In this document: positions 43,216 to 52,211 of the stretch, piece after piece
Numbering within the stretch: the stretch's first letter is position 1
How the letters are laid out: every line of letters begins with the position of its first letter
Origin: Mucilaginibacter sp.
GTDB lineage: Bacteria; Bacteroidota; Bacteroidia; Sphingobacteriales; Sphingobacteriaceae
Direction of reading: 5' to 3'
Length of the DNA stretch: 64,000 nucleotides
NCBI RefSeq assembly: GCF_028288225.1
Contig: NZ_JAQBOC010000037.1
Span: 41,605 to 105,604, forward strand
Notes under the pieces: model-generated
Databases searched by the model: none
Told to the model about the DNA's origin: nothing
Seen by the model: only the letters and a program-made list of their open reading frames with translations
Program-made: the position numbers and the translations under genes

Positions 43216-44646
43216 TTAATCCTCGCTTTTAGGAACCCATTGCGTATGAAACACGCCTTCTTTGCCAATTAGCTCGTAAGTGTGCGCTCCAAAATAGTCG
43301 CGTTGTGCCTGGGTTAGATTTGAGGGCATCCGCTTGCTGCGGAAGGCATCAAAGTAACTCAATGACGATGCGTAGGCCGGGGTTGCAACACCTGCGGCAA
43401 CTGTTGCCGAAAGTACTTTTCTTGCACCCGGTACTGCAGCTTTTATCAGCTCCGCAACATTGCTGTCCAGTAATAAATGGGCCAGCTTAGCATCCTTTTG
43501 GTAAGCCTTGAATATATCATTCAAAAACTCCGAACGGATGATACAGCCACCGCGCCAGATCTTGGCAATATCACCTAAGTGAAGGTCATAATTAAACTCT
43601 TCAGATGCTTTTGACAACATGTGCATGCCCTGTGCATAACTGATGATCATATTGAAGTAGAAAGCCTGCTCCAATGCGATTAAAAACTCATCTTTATTTA
43701 CGTCAAGCTTGATCTCATCCGTGCTGTAAATATCGCCGGCCTTTACTCTTAATGCTTTGTATTTCGACAGATCGCGCATGGATACTGCTGTATCAATGGT
43801 AGGGATTGGGGCCTGCAGGTCCATAGCCACTTGTGACGTCCATTTACCGGTACCTTTTGCTTTAGCTTCGTCCTTAATATCATCTAATAGCAGGTGATCT
43901 GTACCGGGTGCTTTATAAGCAAAAATGTCTTTGGTGATATCCAGTAAAAATGATTTTAGCCTGCCCTCGTTCCATTTGGTAAATATCTTGCCAATGGCAT
44001 CGTTATCAAGCTTTAAACCGTTTTTAAGAATCTCGTAGGTTTCAGCTATCAACTGCATTATGCCATACTCAATACCGTTGTGCACCATTTTAACAAAGTG
44101 ACCGGAAGCACCGGGACCAATATAGGTAACACATGGGGCTCCATCAACTTTTGCAGCAATAGCCTCAAAAATTGGTTTCATTACCGCGTAAGCATCCTTA
44201 TCGCCGCCCGGCATCATGCTAGGGCCACGACGTGCGCCTTCTTCACCACCAGATACTCCCATGCCAAAGAAATGCAGGCCTTTAGCTTCCAGCTCTTCAA
44301 CACGGCGGTTGGTATCAGTAAAGTGCGAATTTCCGCCATCAATTAAAATATCACCTTTATCAAGCAAAGGCGTTAACTCTTCAATAACACTATCAACAAT
44401 TTTACCGGCCGGAACCAGCATCATTATTGCGCGCGGCGTAGTTAAACTTTGTATAAACTCTTTAACATCGCTAAAGCCCTTCACATCTTTTTCTTTTCCC
44501 TCATCATTCAGCGATGCTACTTTGGCCGCATCCTTATCATGCCCTGCAACGGCAAAGCCATGATCCGCCATGTTAAGCAGCAAGCTGCGGCCCATGGTTC
44601 CCAGGCCTATCATGCCAAAAGCATATTTATCAGTAGTTGCACTCAT
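43216..44646 (-). CDS. gnd: 6-phosphogluconate dehydrogenase, decarboxylating
   Basis: Converts 6-phosphogluconate to ribulose 5-phosphate with reduction of NADP+ or NAD+; 476 aa. The Rossmann motif FGMIGLGTMGRSLLLNM, DGGNSHFTDTNRR, GMGVSGGEEGARRGPSMMPG and KMVHNGIEYGIMQLIAETY, with the catalytic Lys, are all present. The ATG at 44646 begins MSATTDKYAFGM; a longer open frame to 44784 would run through the preceding gene and is rejected. Its ATG overlaps the stop of the upstream HAD gene. Confidence 0.97.
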   Translation of the reverse strand: MSATTDKYAFGMIGLGTMGRSLLLNMADHGFAVAGHDKDAAKVASLNDEGKEKDVKGFSDVKEFIQSLTTPRAIMMLVPAGKIVDSVIEELTPLLDKGDILIDGGNSHFTDTNRRVEELEAKGLHFFGMGVSGGEEGARRGPSMMPGGDKDAYAVMKPIFEAIAAKVDGAPCVTYIGPGASGHFVKMVHNGIEYGIMQLIAETYEILKNGLKLDNDAIGKIFTKWNEGRLKSFLLDITKDIFAYKAPGTDHLLLDDIKDEAKAKGTGKWTSQVAMDLQAPIPTIDTAVSMRDLSKYKALRVKAGDIYSTDEIKLDVNKDEFLIALEQAFYFNMIISYAQGMHMLSKASEEFNYDLHLGDIAKIWRGGCIIRSEFLNDIFKAYQKDAKLAHLLLDSNVAELIKAAVPGARKVLSATVAAGVATPAYASSLSYFDAFRSKRMPSNLTQAQRDYFGAHTYELIGKEGVFHTQWVPKSED

Positions 44647-45275
44647 TTTATTTGGGGTTGATTTTCTTTTTTTAATTTTTCTAAGATCTTTTTTGTCGAT
44701 ACGAAGTCGGTATGCTGGTACGCCTGGATGCCCATTTTTTTGGCGGCATTTACAAACATTATCCTGTCGTCGAAATAAACACACTGGCTTGGCTGCGCCA
44801 AAGCAACCCCCATGGCCAGGTTAAAGATGCCCGGATCGGGTTTGCGCATTTTTACTTCGCACGATGATATAAAGGCATCGAACAGCTCATGCAGCTTAAA
44901 TTTTTTAACGCGGTAATCGTTCAGTTCCTTACCCTCGTTATTGATGGAAATAATGCGGAAACCGCAATCTTTTTTCCATTCCTTTAGCCATTTAAGGGTA
45001 TCAGGCAGTTCAAGGCTTTGGCGGTACATAAATTCTTTAAAGTCCTCGCGGGCAAAATCACGGGGATGGTTAAATACAACCGTATCCAGGTATTCGTCCA
45101 AAGTAATACTGCCCATTTCATACACGTTAAATATAAAAGTGTGCAGTTCTTTTACTTCCTCATAATCAAGGCCGAACTTTTCAGATGCTTCCCTGCGCGA
45201 TTCATGGCCCCAGCCATTGGTAAGCAGTACACCTCCAATGTCAAAAAACAGGATCTTTACTGATGTAGCTTCCAC
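44643..45275 (-). CDS. HAD family hydrolase (phosphatase), coupled to gnd
   Basis: Predicted phosphatase of the haloacid dehalogenase superfamily, 210 aa. Motif I FFDIGGVLLTNGWG has the nucleophile Asp, motif II is ISINNEG, motif III has KMRKPDPGIFNLAM, and motif IV is CVYFDDRIMFVNAA. A helical cap follows motif I. The start is GTG at 45275, four bases after the tal stop; a frame opening at 45389 would lie in tal. The stop overlaps gnd (ATGA). Its place between tal and gnd suggests a sugar-phosphate or repair substrate. Confidence 0.87.
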   Translation of the reverse strand: MEATSVKILFFDIGGVLLTNGWGHESRREASEKFGLDYEEVKELHTFIFNVYEMGSITLDEYLDTVVFNHPRDFAREDFKEFMYRQSLELPDTLKWLKEWKKDCGFRIISINNEGKELNDYRVKKFKLHELFDAFISSCEVKMRKPDPGIFNLAMGVALAQPSQCVYFDDRIMFVNAAKKMGIQAYQHTDFVSTKKILEKLKKENQPQIK

Positions 45276-45279
45276 GGTA

Positions 45280-46374
45280 TTAAACTTTAGTTTTTTGATC
45301 TTCAATTGCCTGCAGCAATTTTTCAAACGGCTTGTTGAATTTCTCAATGCCTTCATCTTCCAACTGCTGGGTAATGGCATCAATATCAATTCCTGCTGTT
45401 TTTAACTTATCTAAAATTGCAGTGGCATTATCCAAACCTTGTTCTAAAGTATTGGCTGCGATACCGTGGTCGCGGAAAGCTTCAATCGTTTCTAACGGAA
45501 CTGTATCAACAGTATCGGCACCTATGAGGGCCTCAACATATTTAGTATCTTTAAATGCAGGGTTTTTGCTGCTGGTACTTGCCCAAAGCAAACGCTGTGG
45601 TTTAGCACCTTGTGCAGCCAGTTTTTCCCAACGCGGGCCGCTAAACACTCTTTTGTAAATTTCGTATGCTTTTTTTGCTGACGCGATGGCAACTTCACCT
45701 TTCAGATCACCAAGGCCTTTTTCATCAAGCATTGGATCAACCAATACATCGATCCGGCTTAAAAAGAAGCTGGCTACTGATGAAATATGGCCAATTTTAT
45801 GGCCTGCCGCCAAATGATCTTCCAAACCTGAAATGTATGCTTCCGTTACTTCTTCGTAACGCGGCAAACCAAACAACAGGGTAACGTTAATATTTATCCC
45901 TTTGCCAATTGATTCCCTTATAGCTTGTAGCCCTGGCTTAGTACCCGGTATTTTGATCATTACATTTTTGCGGTCAACTTTTTTCCAAAGCTCGTCTGCT
46001 TGTTTAGCCGTCCCTTCTGTATCAAGGGCTAAAAACGGCGATACCTCTAAACTTACATAACCATCTTCGCCTTTTGATTCGTCATAAACGCCTTCAAAAA
46101 GTTTAGTGGCATTTTGGATATCGGTAATGGCTAATCCGAAAAATATTTCTTCGTTGGTTTTATCGCTGTCAGCCAGTGTGCGGATATCGTTATCATAATC
46201 CGAGCTGCTGGTAATAGCTTTTTCAAAAATTGCGGGGTTTGAGGTTACGCCTCTAACGCCATCATCATCGACCAAGCTTTTTAATTTTCCTGATGAAATG
46301 ATTGCCCGATCAATAAAATCAAGCCAGATGCTTTGGCCAAAGCCGTGTATTTGTTTTACTTTATTAGTTTCCAT
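45280..46374 (-). CDS. tal: Transaldolase
   Basis: Transfers a dihydroxyacetone unit between sugar phosphates in the non-oxidative pentose phosphate pathway; 364 aa. The N-terminus GFGQSIWLDFIDRAII and GVRGVTSNPAIFEKAI fit the mycobacterial/cyanobacterial-type transaldolase of 360-370 aa. The Schiff-base lysine is in RKNVMIKIPGTKPGLQAI. The first gene of the tal-HAD-gnd-zwf block; the 109-base spacer to rpiA may carry a promoter, but no clear TAnnTTTG box was found there. Confidence 0.95.
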   Translation of the reverse strand: METNKVKQIHGFGQSIWLDFIDRAIISSGKLKSLVDDDGVRGVTSNPAIFEKAITSSSDYDNDIRTLADSDKTNEEIFFGLAITDIQNATKLFEGVYDESKGEDGYVSLEVSPFLALDTEGTAKQADELWKKVDRKNVMIKIPGTKPGLQAIRESIGKGININVTLLFGLPRYEEVTEAYISGLEDHLAAGHKIGHISSVASFFLSRIDVLVDPMLDEKGLGDLKGEVAIASAKKAYEIYKRVFSGPRWEKLAAQGAKPQRLLWASTSSKNPAFKDTKYVEALIGADTVDTVPLETIEAFRDHGIAANTLEQGLDNATAILDKLKTAGIDIDAITQQLEDEGIEKFNKPFEKLLQAIEDQKTKV

Positions 46375-46483
46375 TAGTGCGTTATTTTATAAATGAATTA
46401 TCTTACTCAAAATGAGTGTTTGTTTGCATTGTTTGCGACAATAAGTATACCACTACGGTCAGTTTAATGTAGTATTAAATAGC

Positions 46484-47182
46484 TTACGCCATCAAAATCT
46501 CCACATTATAATTTATAAACAGCCCGCTCTCGATTACCCCGGTTATTGATTTTATTTTCAACTCTGTATCAACCGGGATGTTGTCAAACCACGCGTCGAT
46601 TATCAAATTGCCGTTTTCGGTAATAACAGGGCCGTCTTTGCCTTTGGCCGGCCGTAAAATCAATTCCCGCGTTCCCAGCTTTTTCAGCTCTTCTTCTACA
46701 TACAGCAGAGCCTGCGGGAAAACCTCAATTGGTACCGGGAACTTGCTGCCCAATTTATCCACCAGCTTCGAGTCGTCGACTATTATATAATTTACCGGGC
46801 AGCTGCTTATCAACAGCTTTTCCTTAAACATTGCACCGCCGCGGCCCTTTATCAGGCTACGGTTTGGGTCAACTTCGTCGGCGCCGTCAAACAGCCAGTC
46901 AGGCCGATGCTCGTAAAGGCTCGTCATCGGTATGCCAAGGTTAGTTAGCGCCATGCTGATTTCAACCGAAGTAGATATCGCCTTAACATTAAGCTTTTCC
47001 TCTTTTACCCTTTTCGCGATAGCAAACAGCGCCATAAAAACCGTTGAACCTGAACCCACACCTAACACATCCCCATCCTTTACCTTTTCAGCAATTTTAG
47101 CAGCAACTTTTTCTTTACCCTCCTTGTTGATGATGGTATCAGACCAATGAAGGTTGTTTATAAAATCGCTTTGCCAGTTCAT
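46484..47182 (-). CDS. rpiA: Ribose-5-phosphate isomerase A
   Basis: Interconverts ribose 5-phosphate and ribulose 5-phosphate, 232 aa. The N-terminal phosphate loop LGVGSGSTVFMALFAI, the DGADEVDPNRSLIKGRGGAM active-site segment with the conserved Asp and Lys, and the PIEVFPQALLYVEEEL region are typical of RpiA. Cytosolic. The gene is 37 bases downstream of the DUF3828-like gene on the same strand and thus part of the pentose phosphate cluster. Confidence 0.96.
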   Translation of the reverse strand: MNWQSDFINNLHWSDTIINKEGKEKVAAKIAEKVKDGDVLGVGSGSTVFMALFAIAKRVKEEKLNVKAISTSVEISMALTNLGIPMTSLYEHRPDWLFDGADEVDPNRSLIKGRGGAMFKEKLLISSCPVNYIIVDDSKLVDKLGSKFPVPIEVFPQALLYVEEELKKLGTRELILRPAKGKDGPVITENGNLIIDAWFDNIPVDTELKIKSITGVIESGLFINYNVEILMA

Positions 47183-47219
47183 TAGGTTTTATTTTTAAAC
47201 TATCAACTCTGCCAATGTG

Positions 47220-47783
47220 TTATGATACTTTTTTTTGATTTTTTAATAAAGTCAAAAGATTCATATCGCCCTCTTTAAAAGGATATATGAAATTTGTAAA
47301 CACCCACTGACTATTAGTCTTTTTTAATTCTACAATTAATAAAAGGTCGGCTTTTGAAAATGTCTTTTCCGATTGCCTTTTTTTGATGTCGCGCAGTTCA
47401 ACCTTAAATATATCGCCTTTCTGGCTCACATTACAGGCGCGATAACTTGGCCCATCATCCTGTGCGTTTAAAAATGGGTCAAAATCAAGGCCGATATCAT
47501 CGTCTTTGGAAGGCGTATTGTAATAGCGGCTCAACGCTTTTCCCAGCCGGGTATCAAAATATTTCTTTTGTTGTTTCATTACCGTTGCCTCTGGCGACGG
47601 TTGGTCTTTCCTGGCCGGATTCCGGGCAATAGACGTGGCAGTGTACCAATCGTAAAATTTTTGCACAAAAACGCGAGCGCTTTCTTTGTCATTAACAGCT
47701 GATTGCGCACGTACCTGCGGTGTTACCGCAAGACCGAGCACGGCCAGTCCAAATAACAAAAAAAGCTTCCTCGTCATTTTCAT
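47220..47783 (-). CDS. Secreted DUF3828-like protein
   Basis: Exported protein of 187 aa. A signal peptide (LFLLFGLAVLGLAVTPQVRAQ) is followed by ARVFVQKFYDWYTATS, the FY-WY pattern of DUF3828, and a C-terminal beta-rich half with LLIVELKKTNSQWVFTNFIY. The ATG at 47783 (MTR-type start MKMTRKL is also possible at the codon chosen) begins the signal peptide. It lies 12 bases downstream of tkt among cytosolic enzymes, an odd place for a periplasmic protein; function is unknown. Confidence 0.72.
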   Translation of the reverse strand: MKMTRKLFLLFGLAVLGLAVTPQVRAQSAVNDKESARVFVQKFYDWYTATSIARNPARKDQPSPEATVMKQQKKYFDTRLGKALSRYYNTPSKDDDIGLDFDPFLNAQDDGPSYRACNVSQKGDIFKVELRDIKKRQSEKTFSKADLLLIVELKKTNSQWVFTNFIYPFKEGDMNLLTLLKNQKKVS

Positions 47784-47795
47784 ACTAAACTGCAA

Positions 47796-49805
47796 TTATT
47801 TTAGCAGCGCCTTTGCCTTGGCCACAACGTTGTCAACTGTAAAGCCAAAGTGCTTATAAAGGTCTTCTGCAGGTGCTGATTCACCAAAGGTGGTCATGCC
47901 CAGCATATCGCCTTCATCGGTAGTGTATTTATGCCAGCCCATTGGGGATGCCATTTCAACTGCCAAACGTTTTTTGCTTGCTTTAGGGAATATTTTTTCT
48001 TTATAAGCGGCATCCTGTTTTTCAAACAGTTCCCAGCTTGGCATGCTTACTACACGGGTTGAAATGCCCTCAGTTTCCAGTTTTTCCTGCGCCTGCATTA
48101 TTAATGCAACTTCAGAACCGGTTGCCATCAGGATCAGATCCGGACCTTTACTTCCTTCTGAAAGGATATAAGCGCCTTTTTCAAGTCCAGATGCTTTACC
48201 ATATTTATCCTGGTCAAGTATCGGCAATCCCTGGCGGGTAAATACCAGCACAACCGGGCCATCCTTATGCTCAATAGCCACACGCCATGCATGCGCTGTT
48301 TCATTGGCATCAGCCGGACGAATAACGGTGATTCTTGGGATAGACCGCAAAGAAGCCAGTTGCTCTACCGGCTGGTGGGTTGTGCCATCCTCGCCTAAGC
48401 CAATACTATCATGTGTGTAAACAAATATCGGGCTTATCTTCATAATGGCTGCCAAACGGATTGGCGGGCGCATGTATTCAGAAAACATCAGGAAGGTGGC
48501 ACCAAATGGGATAACTCCTTTTGTTAATGCCATACCATTTAGTGCTGCTCCCATAGCATGCTCACGAATGCCGAAGTGGAAATTGCGGCCGGCCCTGTTC
48601 TCTGATGTAAATGAATCAAATTCCTTTAAGTTAGTTTCTGTTGATGGGGAAAGATCTGCCGCGCCACCTATTAAATTAGGGAGTTTCGCTGCAATAGCAT
48701 TTAATACTTTGCCTGATGCCTGGCGCGTTGCCATTTTGGGATCAGATCCCTTGAACGTTGGTAATGAATCTTTCCAGCCTTCGGGAAGTCCGCCGCTGCT
48801 TAGCAATTCATATTCTGCTGCCAGATCCGGGAATTTTGCTTTATAATCGCTGAACAGCTTATTCCATTTTTCTTCGGTTTTTTCACCTCTTGCCCCTGCC
48901 TTGTGGTAATAATCCAATACTTCAGCAGGCACATCAAATGATTTTTCAGGATCAAAACCGAAAAATTCTTTAACCAGCTTTACCTCATCCGGGCCAAGCG
49001 GCGAACCATGGGAACCTGCGGTACCTGATTTATTAGGGCTGCCATATGCAATTAGCGAGCGTACCCTTATTAATGATGGTTTTTGCGCTTCGGCTTTGGC
49101 ATTTATTAATGCAAGCTCTAATGCATGTGTATCATTAACATCGCTAACTTCCTGAACATGCCACCCGTAAGCTCTGAAACGCGCACTTACATCTTCGTTA
49201 AAGGTAATATCGGTACTGCCTTCAATCGAGATATGATTGTCATCATACAAATAGATCAGGTTGCCAAGTTCTAAATGCCCGGCTAATGACGCGGCCTCGG
49301 AGGTTACGCCTTCCATCATGTCGCCATCACTGCAAATAACATATATTTTGTAGTTGAACAGATCGAAGCCGGGCTTGTTATAACGTGCAGCCAAATGTTT
49401 TTGACCAATTGCAAAACCAACAGCATTAGCAAAGCCCTGCCCAAGCGGGCCTGTAGTTGCCTCGATCCCCGGGCATAAGCCATACTCAGGGTGGCCGGCC
49501 GTTTTACTATCCAGCTGGCGGAAGTTCTTTATATCATCAAGTGAAAGATCATATCCCGTTAAATATAAGAAAGCATACTGCAGCATACACGCGTGCCCGG
49601 CCGAAAGAATAAACCTGTCGCGATTAGCCCAATCAGTGCTTTTTGGGTTATAATTCATAAACTTTGTCCAAAGCACATGTGCCATTGGTGCAAGTGCCAT
49701 CGGCGTGCCCGGGTGTCCTGAATTTGCTTTCTGTACTGCATCGGCAGCTAATACCCTTGCGGTATTAATTCCAAGAGTTTCAATGTCCTGTGTAGTTGCG
49801 CTCAT
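47796..49805 (-). CDS. tkt: Transketolase
   Basis: Thiamine-diphosphate enzyme moving two-carbon units between sugar phosphates; 669 aa. The N-terminal KANSGHPGTPMALAPMAHVL, the ThDP motif ICSDGDMMEG, and the pyrimidine-domain segment GIREHAMGAALNGMAL with THDSIGLGEDGTTHQPVEQL are intact. Length matches full-length bacterial transketolases. Thirteen bases separate it from ppgK upstream and twelve from the DUF3828-like gene downstream, so it is in the same transcript. Confidence 0.97.
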   Translation of the reverse strand: MSATTQDIETLGINTARVLAADAVQKANSGHPGTPMALAPMAHVLWTKFMNYNPKSTDWANRDRFILSAGHACMLQYAFLYLTGYDLSLDDIKNFRQLDSKTAGHPEYGLCPGIEATTGPLGQGFANAVGFAIGQKHLAARYNKPGFDLFNYKIYVICSDGDMMEGVTSEAASLAGHLELGNLIYLYDDNHISIEGSTDITFNEDVSARFRAYGWHVQEVSDVNDTHALELALINAKAEAQKPSLIRVRSLIAYGSPNKSGTAGSHGSPLGPDEVKLVKEFFGFDPEKSFDVPAEVLDYYHKAGARGEKTEEKWNKLFSDYKAKFPDLAAEYELLSSGGLPEGWKDSLPTFKGSDPKMATRQASGKVLNAIAAKLPNLIGGAADLSPSTETNLKEFDSFTSENRAGRNFHFGIREHAMGAALNGMALTKGVIPFGATFLMFSEYMRPPIRLAAIMKISPIFVYTHDSIGLGEDGTTHQPVEQLASLRSIPRITVIRPADANETAHAWRVAIEHKDGPVVLVFTRQGLPILDQDKYGKASGLEKGAYILSEGSKGPDLILMATGSEVALIMQAQEKLETEGISTRVVSMPSWELFEKQDAAYKEKIFPKASKKRLAVEMASPMGWHKYTTDEGDMLGMTTFGESAPAEDLYKHFGFTVDNVVAKAKALLK

Positions 49806-49818
49806 TGTTGTGTAGTGT

Positions 49819-50574
49819 TTATTTCTTTTGAATTTTTATTGGTTTGATTGTTTCGGGTGCATTATCATTTATCCACAGTCTTGCTCCTCCCTTTATTCCG
49901 TCTGCATTCGAAACAATTTTCATGTTCTTATCCAGCTTAAATGTGAGTTTATCGGAGTTGCCGCCTCCTATGTATAAATAATCGTAATTGAATACGGTTT
50001 TTAAAACTTCAAAAACCTTCTTCATACGTTTGTTCCATTTTTTGTCGCCTTCTTTTTCAAGCGCAGCCTCACCAATATACTTATCGTATGATTCTGACTT
50101 TCCAAATGGCTGATGCGAAAATTCAAGGTGCGGCAATAAATTACCGTTAAGCAGCATGGCTGTGCCAAAGCCTGTACCAAGGGTTACTACCAGCTCAAGG
50201 CCCTTGCCATCTACCACACCCAGGCCTTGCATGTCAGCATCATTAACTACTTGCGTATCCTGTCCTAATATTTCTTTTAGCTTATTTGCCAGGTCAAAAT
50301 CTTTCCAAAGCCCGTTACTAAGGTTTGGCGCTGTTTTAATTACACCGTTCTTTACATATCCTGGAAACCCAACTGAGATCTTGTCATATTCCGGAAAATC
50401 TTTTACTAATGTTTTTATTGAATTTATAACATTCTCAGGGTTTGCAGGAATTGGTGTAACCACCTTTTCGTATTTTTTTTGCAGCTCTCCTTTTTCGTTC
50501 AGGATGGTTCCTTTAATGTGCGAGCCTCCAATATCAATGGAGAGTACTTTTAATTGCTGAAGGGTTGATTTCAT
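49819..50574 (-). CDS. ppgK: Polyphosphate/ATP glucokinase (ROK family)
   Basis: Predicted glucokinase of 251 aa. The N-terminal phosphate motif VLSIDIGGSHIKGTIL, the glucose-binding VNDADMQGLGV segment, and LVVTLGTGFGTAMLLNGN fit polyphosphate glucokinases of the ROK group. It would feed glucose 6-phosphate to zwf. The ATG at 50574 (MKSTLQQLKVL) is chosen; an open frame to 50679 covers a non-conserved leader. It is the first gene of the minus-strand pentose phosphate cluster. Whether polyphosphate or ATP is preferred needs assay. Confidence 0.85.
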   Translation of the reverse strand: MKSTLQQLKVLSIDIGGSHIKGTILNEKGELQKKYEKVVTPIPANPENVINSIKTLVKDFPEYDKISVGFPGYVKNGVIKTAPNLSNGLWKDFDLANKLKEILGQDTQVVNDADMQGLGVVDGKGLELVVTLGTGFGTAMLLNGNLLPHLEFSHQPFGKSESYDKYIGEAALEKEGDKKWNKRMKKVFEVLKTVFNYDYLYIGGGNSDKLTFKLDKNMKIVSNADGIKGGARLWINDNAPETIKPIKIQKK

Positions 50575-50782
50575 TAAGCTGGTTGGCAGAGATGTATAAA
50601 TAAATGAATTACGATGTTTTATATTGGAGCTGTAAATATCAATAATTATACAATATAAAGTATAATTATACGTGCACAAATATCAAATTCAAATAAACAA
50701 CATTAAGCTTAAGTCATTGTTTTTTTTATGTCATGCTTTTGCAGTTTTGACAATGGGGTTGCAAAAAAGGGATTATTAACAG

Positions 50783-50811
50783 CAAAAGGGCCTTATGAGC
50801 CCTTGGTTTTG
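50783..50811. terminator. Hairpin terminator between ppgK and the TlpA-DUF3738 gene
   Basis: CAAAAGGGC pairs with GCCCTTGGTTTTG around CTTATGA, with A-rich and T-rich flanks on both sides. It is downstream of the thioredoxin-DUF3738 gene on the minus strand and would stop its transcript before ppgK. The rest of the 335-base spacer holds only the repeat below. Confidence 0.55.
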
Positions 50812-50816
50812 AACTA

Positions 50817-50888
50817 AGATTTATAGGATTAAAAGATTATAGGATTCCTGGTACCTTTTTAATTAAGCATCTTTCCATCCTTTAATCA
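50817..50888. repeat. Possible word-repeat hairpin, AGGATTA family
   Basis: The left part has TATAGGATTAAAAGATTATAG and AGGATTCC, the right part TTAATTAAGCATC, CATCCTTTAATCAAG. The arms are weaker and shorter than in other members, so this is tentative. It fills the spacer after the TlpA-DUF3738 gene. Confidence 0.35.
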
Positions 50889-50909
50889 AGCGCATCATAG
50901 TTTAAAGCA

Positions 50910-52103
50910 TTATCTGAATACCAGCATATCAATGTCCATTTCGCCTTTTTCCAGTTTTAACCCGAGTACGGCAATCGCATCTGTAAGGGAACCTTTCTTT
51001 TCGGGTTGATAATTAAATTCAATATCATATTTAATGTCCGAGCCGGTTTCGTCAACAACCGGCATATTTACCAGGCCGAAACCTTCAAGATAATCGGCTA
51101 TTTTACTCAATTTTACGGCCTGCCCGCTAAACGCGCCATCGCCGCCGCTAAAAGCTTCTTCTTTATTGGTTGATGGCTTAAGTAGTTTTATTTTAGTTGT
51201 ATCAGCAATTTTAAGCAAGTAAACTTCTTTCTTTCGCTTTTCAATCCTGGCCTTTAAATCAAATCTCGATTGAAGCTCCTTTATGAGCGCGGGCATCAGC
51301 TCATTTTCATGGCCTTTTGGTACAATTAAATCAATGCAATAATTGGTTTTATTTTGTTTGATGTTTTCCTTTGGTGTAAGGTCAATAATCCGCACATAAG
51401 GCAAATCTTTATAGGCAATCCGGTAAATAGTTTCTAACGGCAGGTTAAATAGGGTTATCCGCCGGTTTTTAAAATTACTGTCAGTTGGATACGTTTTTGA
51501 CATACTGCTTACGCCTTTAATTTCTGGTTGGATCAAAAGGCGGCTTTGAACCGTATCAGCTGCGTTAAAATATGCTTTCACAGGATCTGCAATCATATTG
51601 TCTTCTTTAAGAGGCAAATTGATGGGCCTCCCGGCTATAACATTGGCAATGATCTTTGCAGTTACGTTAGCCGGTTCAGTAATAGCTACAACTTTACCGT
51701 CGCCATCAATCAATACTGTATGCGGAATAGTATGATATGGAAAAACCGCACGAAGTTCATCAGCTGTATCAACAGCAAACCAAAGATTTGAGGGTATGGT
51801 GGTAATAAACTGCTTTATCCGCTTTTCCTTTTCAGTACTTATCGTTATCACCTGTAACTTGCCTTTAAATTGTTTCTGCAATTCCTGCAGATGTGCCATC
51901 GCTGTTATGCAGGGACCGCACCAGGTTGCCCAAAATTCAAGCAATACAACTTTGCCTTTAAAATCTTCAAGGCTAGTTGTTTTTACCGTGGAATTTAAAA
52001 CAGTTTGAAATTTAATAGCTGGTACATTTTGACCTACTTTTACCTGCGCCGATGCACAAATGCTTAACGCGAGAGCTAACATTGATAAGGTTATTTTTTT
52101 CAT
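50910..52103 (-). CDS. Thioredoxin-like protein fused to DUF3738
   Basis: Exported protein of 397 aa. A signal peptide (LSMLALALSICASAQ) is followed by a TlpA-type thioredoxin domain with FWATWCGPC (Cys62/Cys65) and the TIPHTVLIDGDGKVV cis-proline region. The C-terminal half (about residues 200-397) matches the DUF3738/TIGR03435 acidobacterial soil-protein type, with ITLFNLPLETIYRIAYKDLP and KGSLTDAIAVLGLKLEKGE. The ATG at 52103 starts the signal peptide; an upstream frame to 52124 is not needed and lies close to the promoter box. Confidence 0.85.
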   Translation of the reverse strand: MKKITLSMLALALSICASAQVKVGQNVPAIKFQTVLNSTVKTTSLEDFKGKVVLLEFWATWCGPCITAMAHLQELQKQFKGKLQVITISTEKEKRIKQFITTIPSNLWFAVDTADELRAVFPYHTIPHTVLIDGDGKVVAITEPANVTAKIIANVIAGRPINLPLKEDNMIADPVKAYFNAADTVQSRLLIQPEIKGVSSMSKTYPTDSNFKNRRITLFNLPLETIYRIAYKDLPYVRIIDLTPKENIKQNKTNYCIDLIVPKGHENELMPALIKELQSRFDLKARIEKRKKEVYLLKIADTTKIKLLKPSTNKEEAFSGGDGAFSGQAVKLSKIADYLEGFGLVNMPVVDETGSDIKYDIEFNYQPEKKGSLTDAIAVLGLKLEKGEMDIDMLVFR

Positions 52104-52126
52104 TTTATAGTGATTAATTTTCACAT

Positions 52127-52134
52127 CAAACGTA
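52127..52134 (-). promoter_or_regulatory. -7 box TACGTTTG of the thioredoxin-DUF3738 gene
   Basis: The minus strand reads TACGTTTG, matching TAnnTTTG, 23 bases before the ATG at 52103. The direct repeats GGTTAACCAAGGTTAAGAAG nearby (52157-52180) might be binding sites for a regulator, perhaps the adjacent two-component system; this is inference. Confidence 0.45.
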
Positions 52135-52211
52135 TCTCAATTTGAGGATAGCGAAGGTTAACCAAGGTTAAGAAGGGTTAATTAGTGTTAACGTTTGCTG
52201 AATTTAAGCTG

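Noticed and set aside
44646..44784. Longer N-terminus for 6-phosphogluconate dehydrogenase
   Set aside because: The extra 46 residues overlap the HAD gene and are not part of the family; MSATTDKYAFGM is the natural start.
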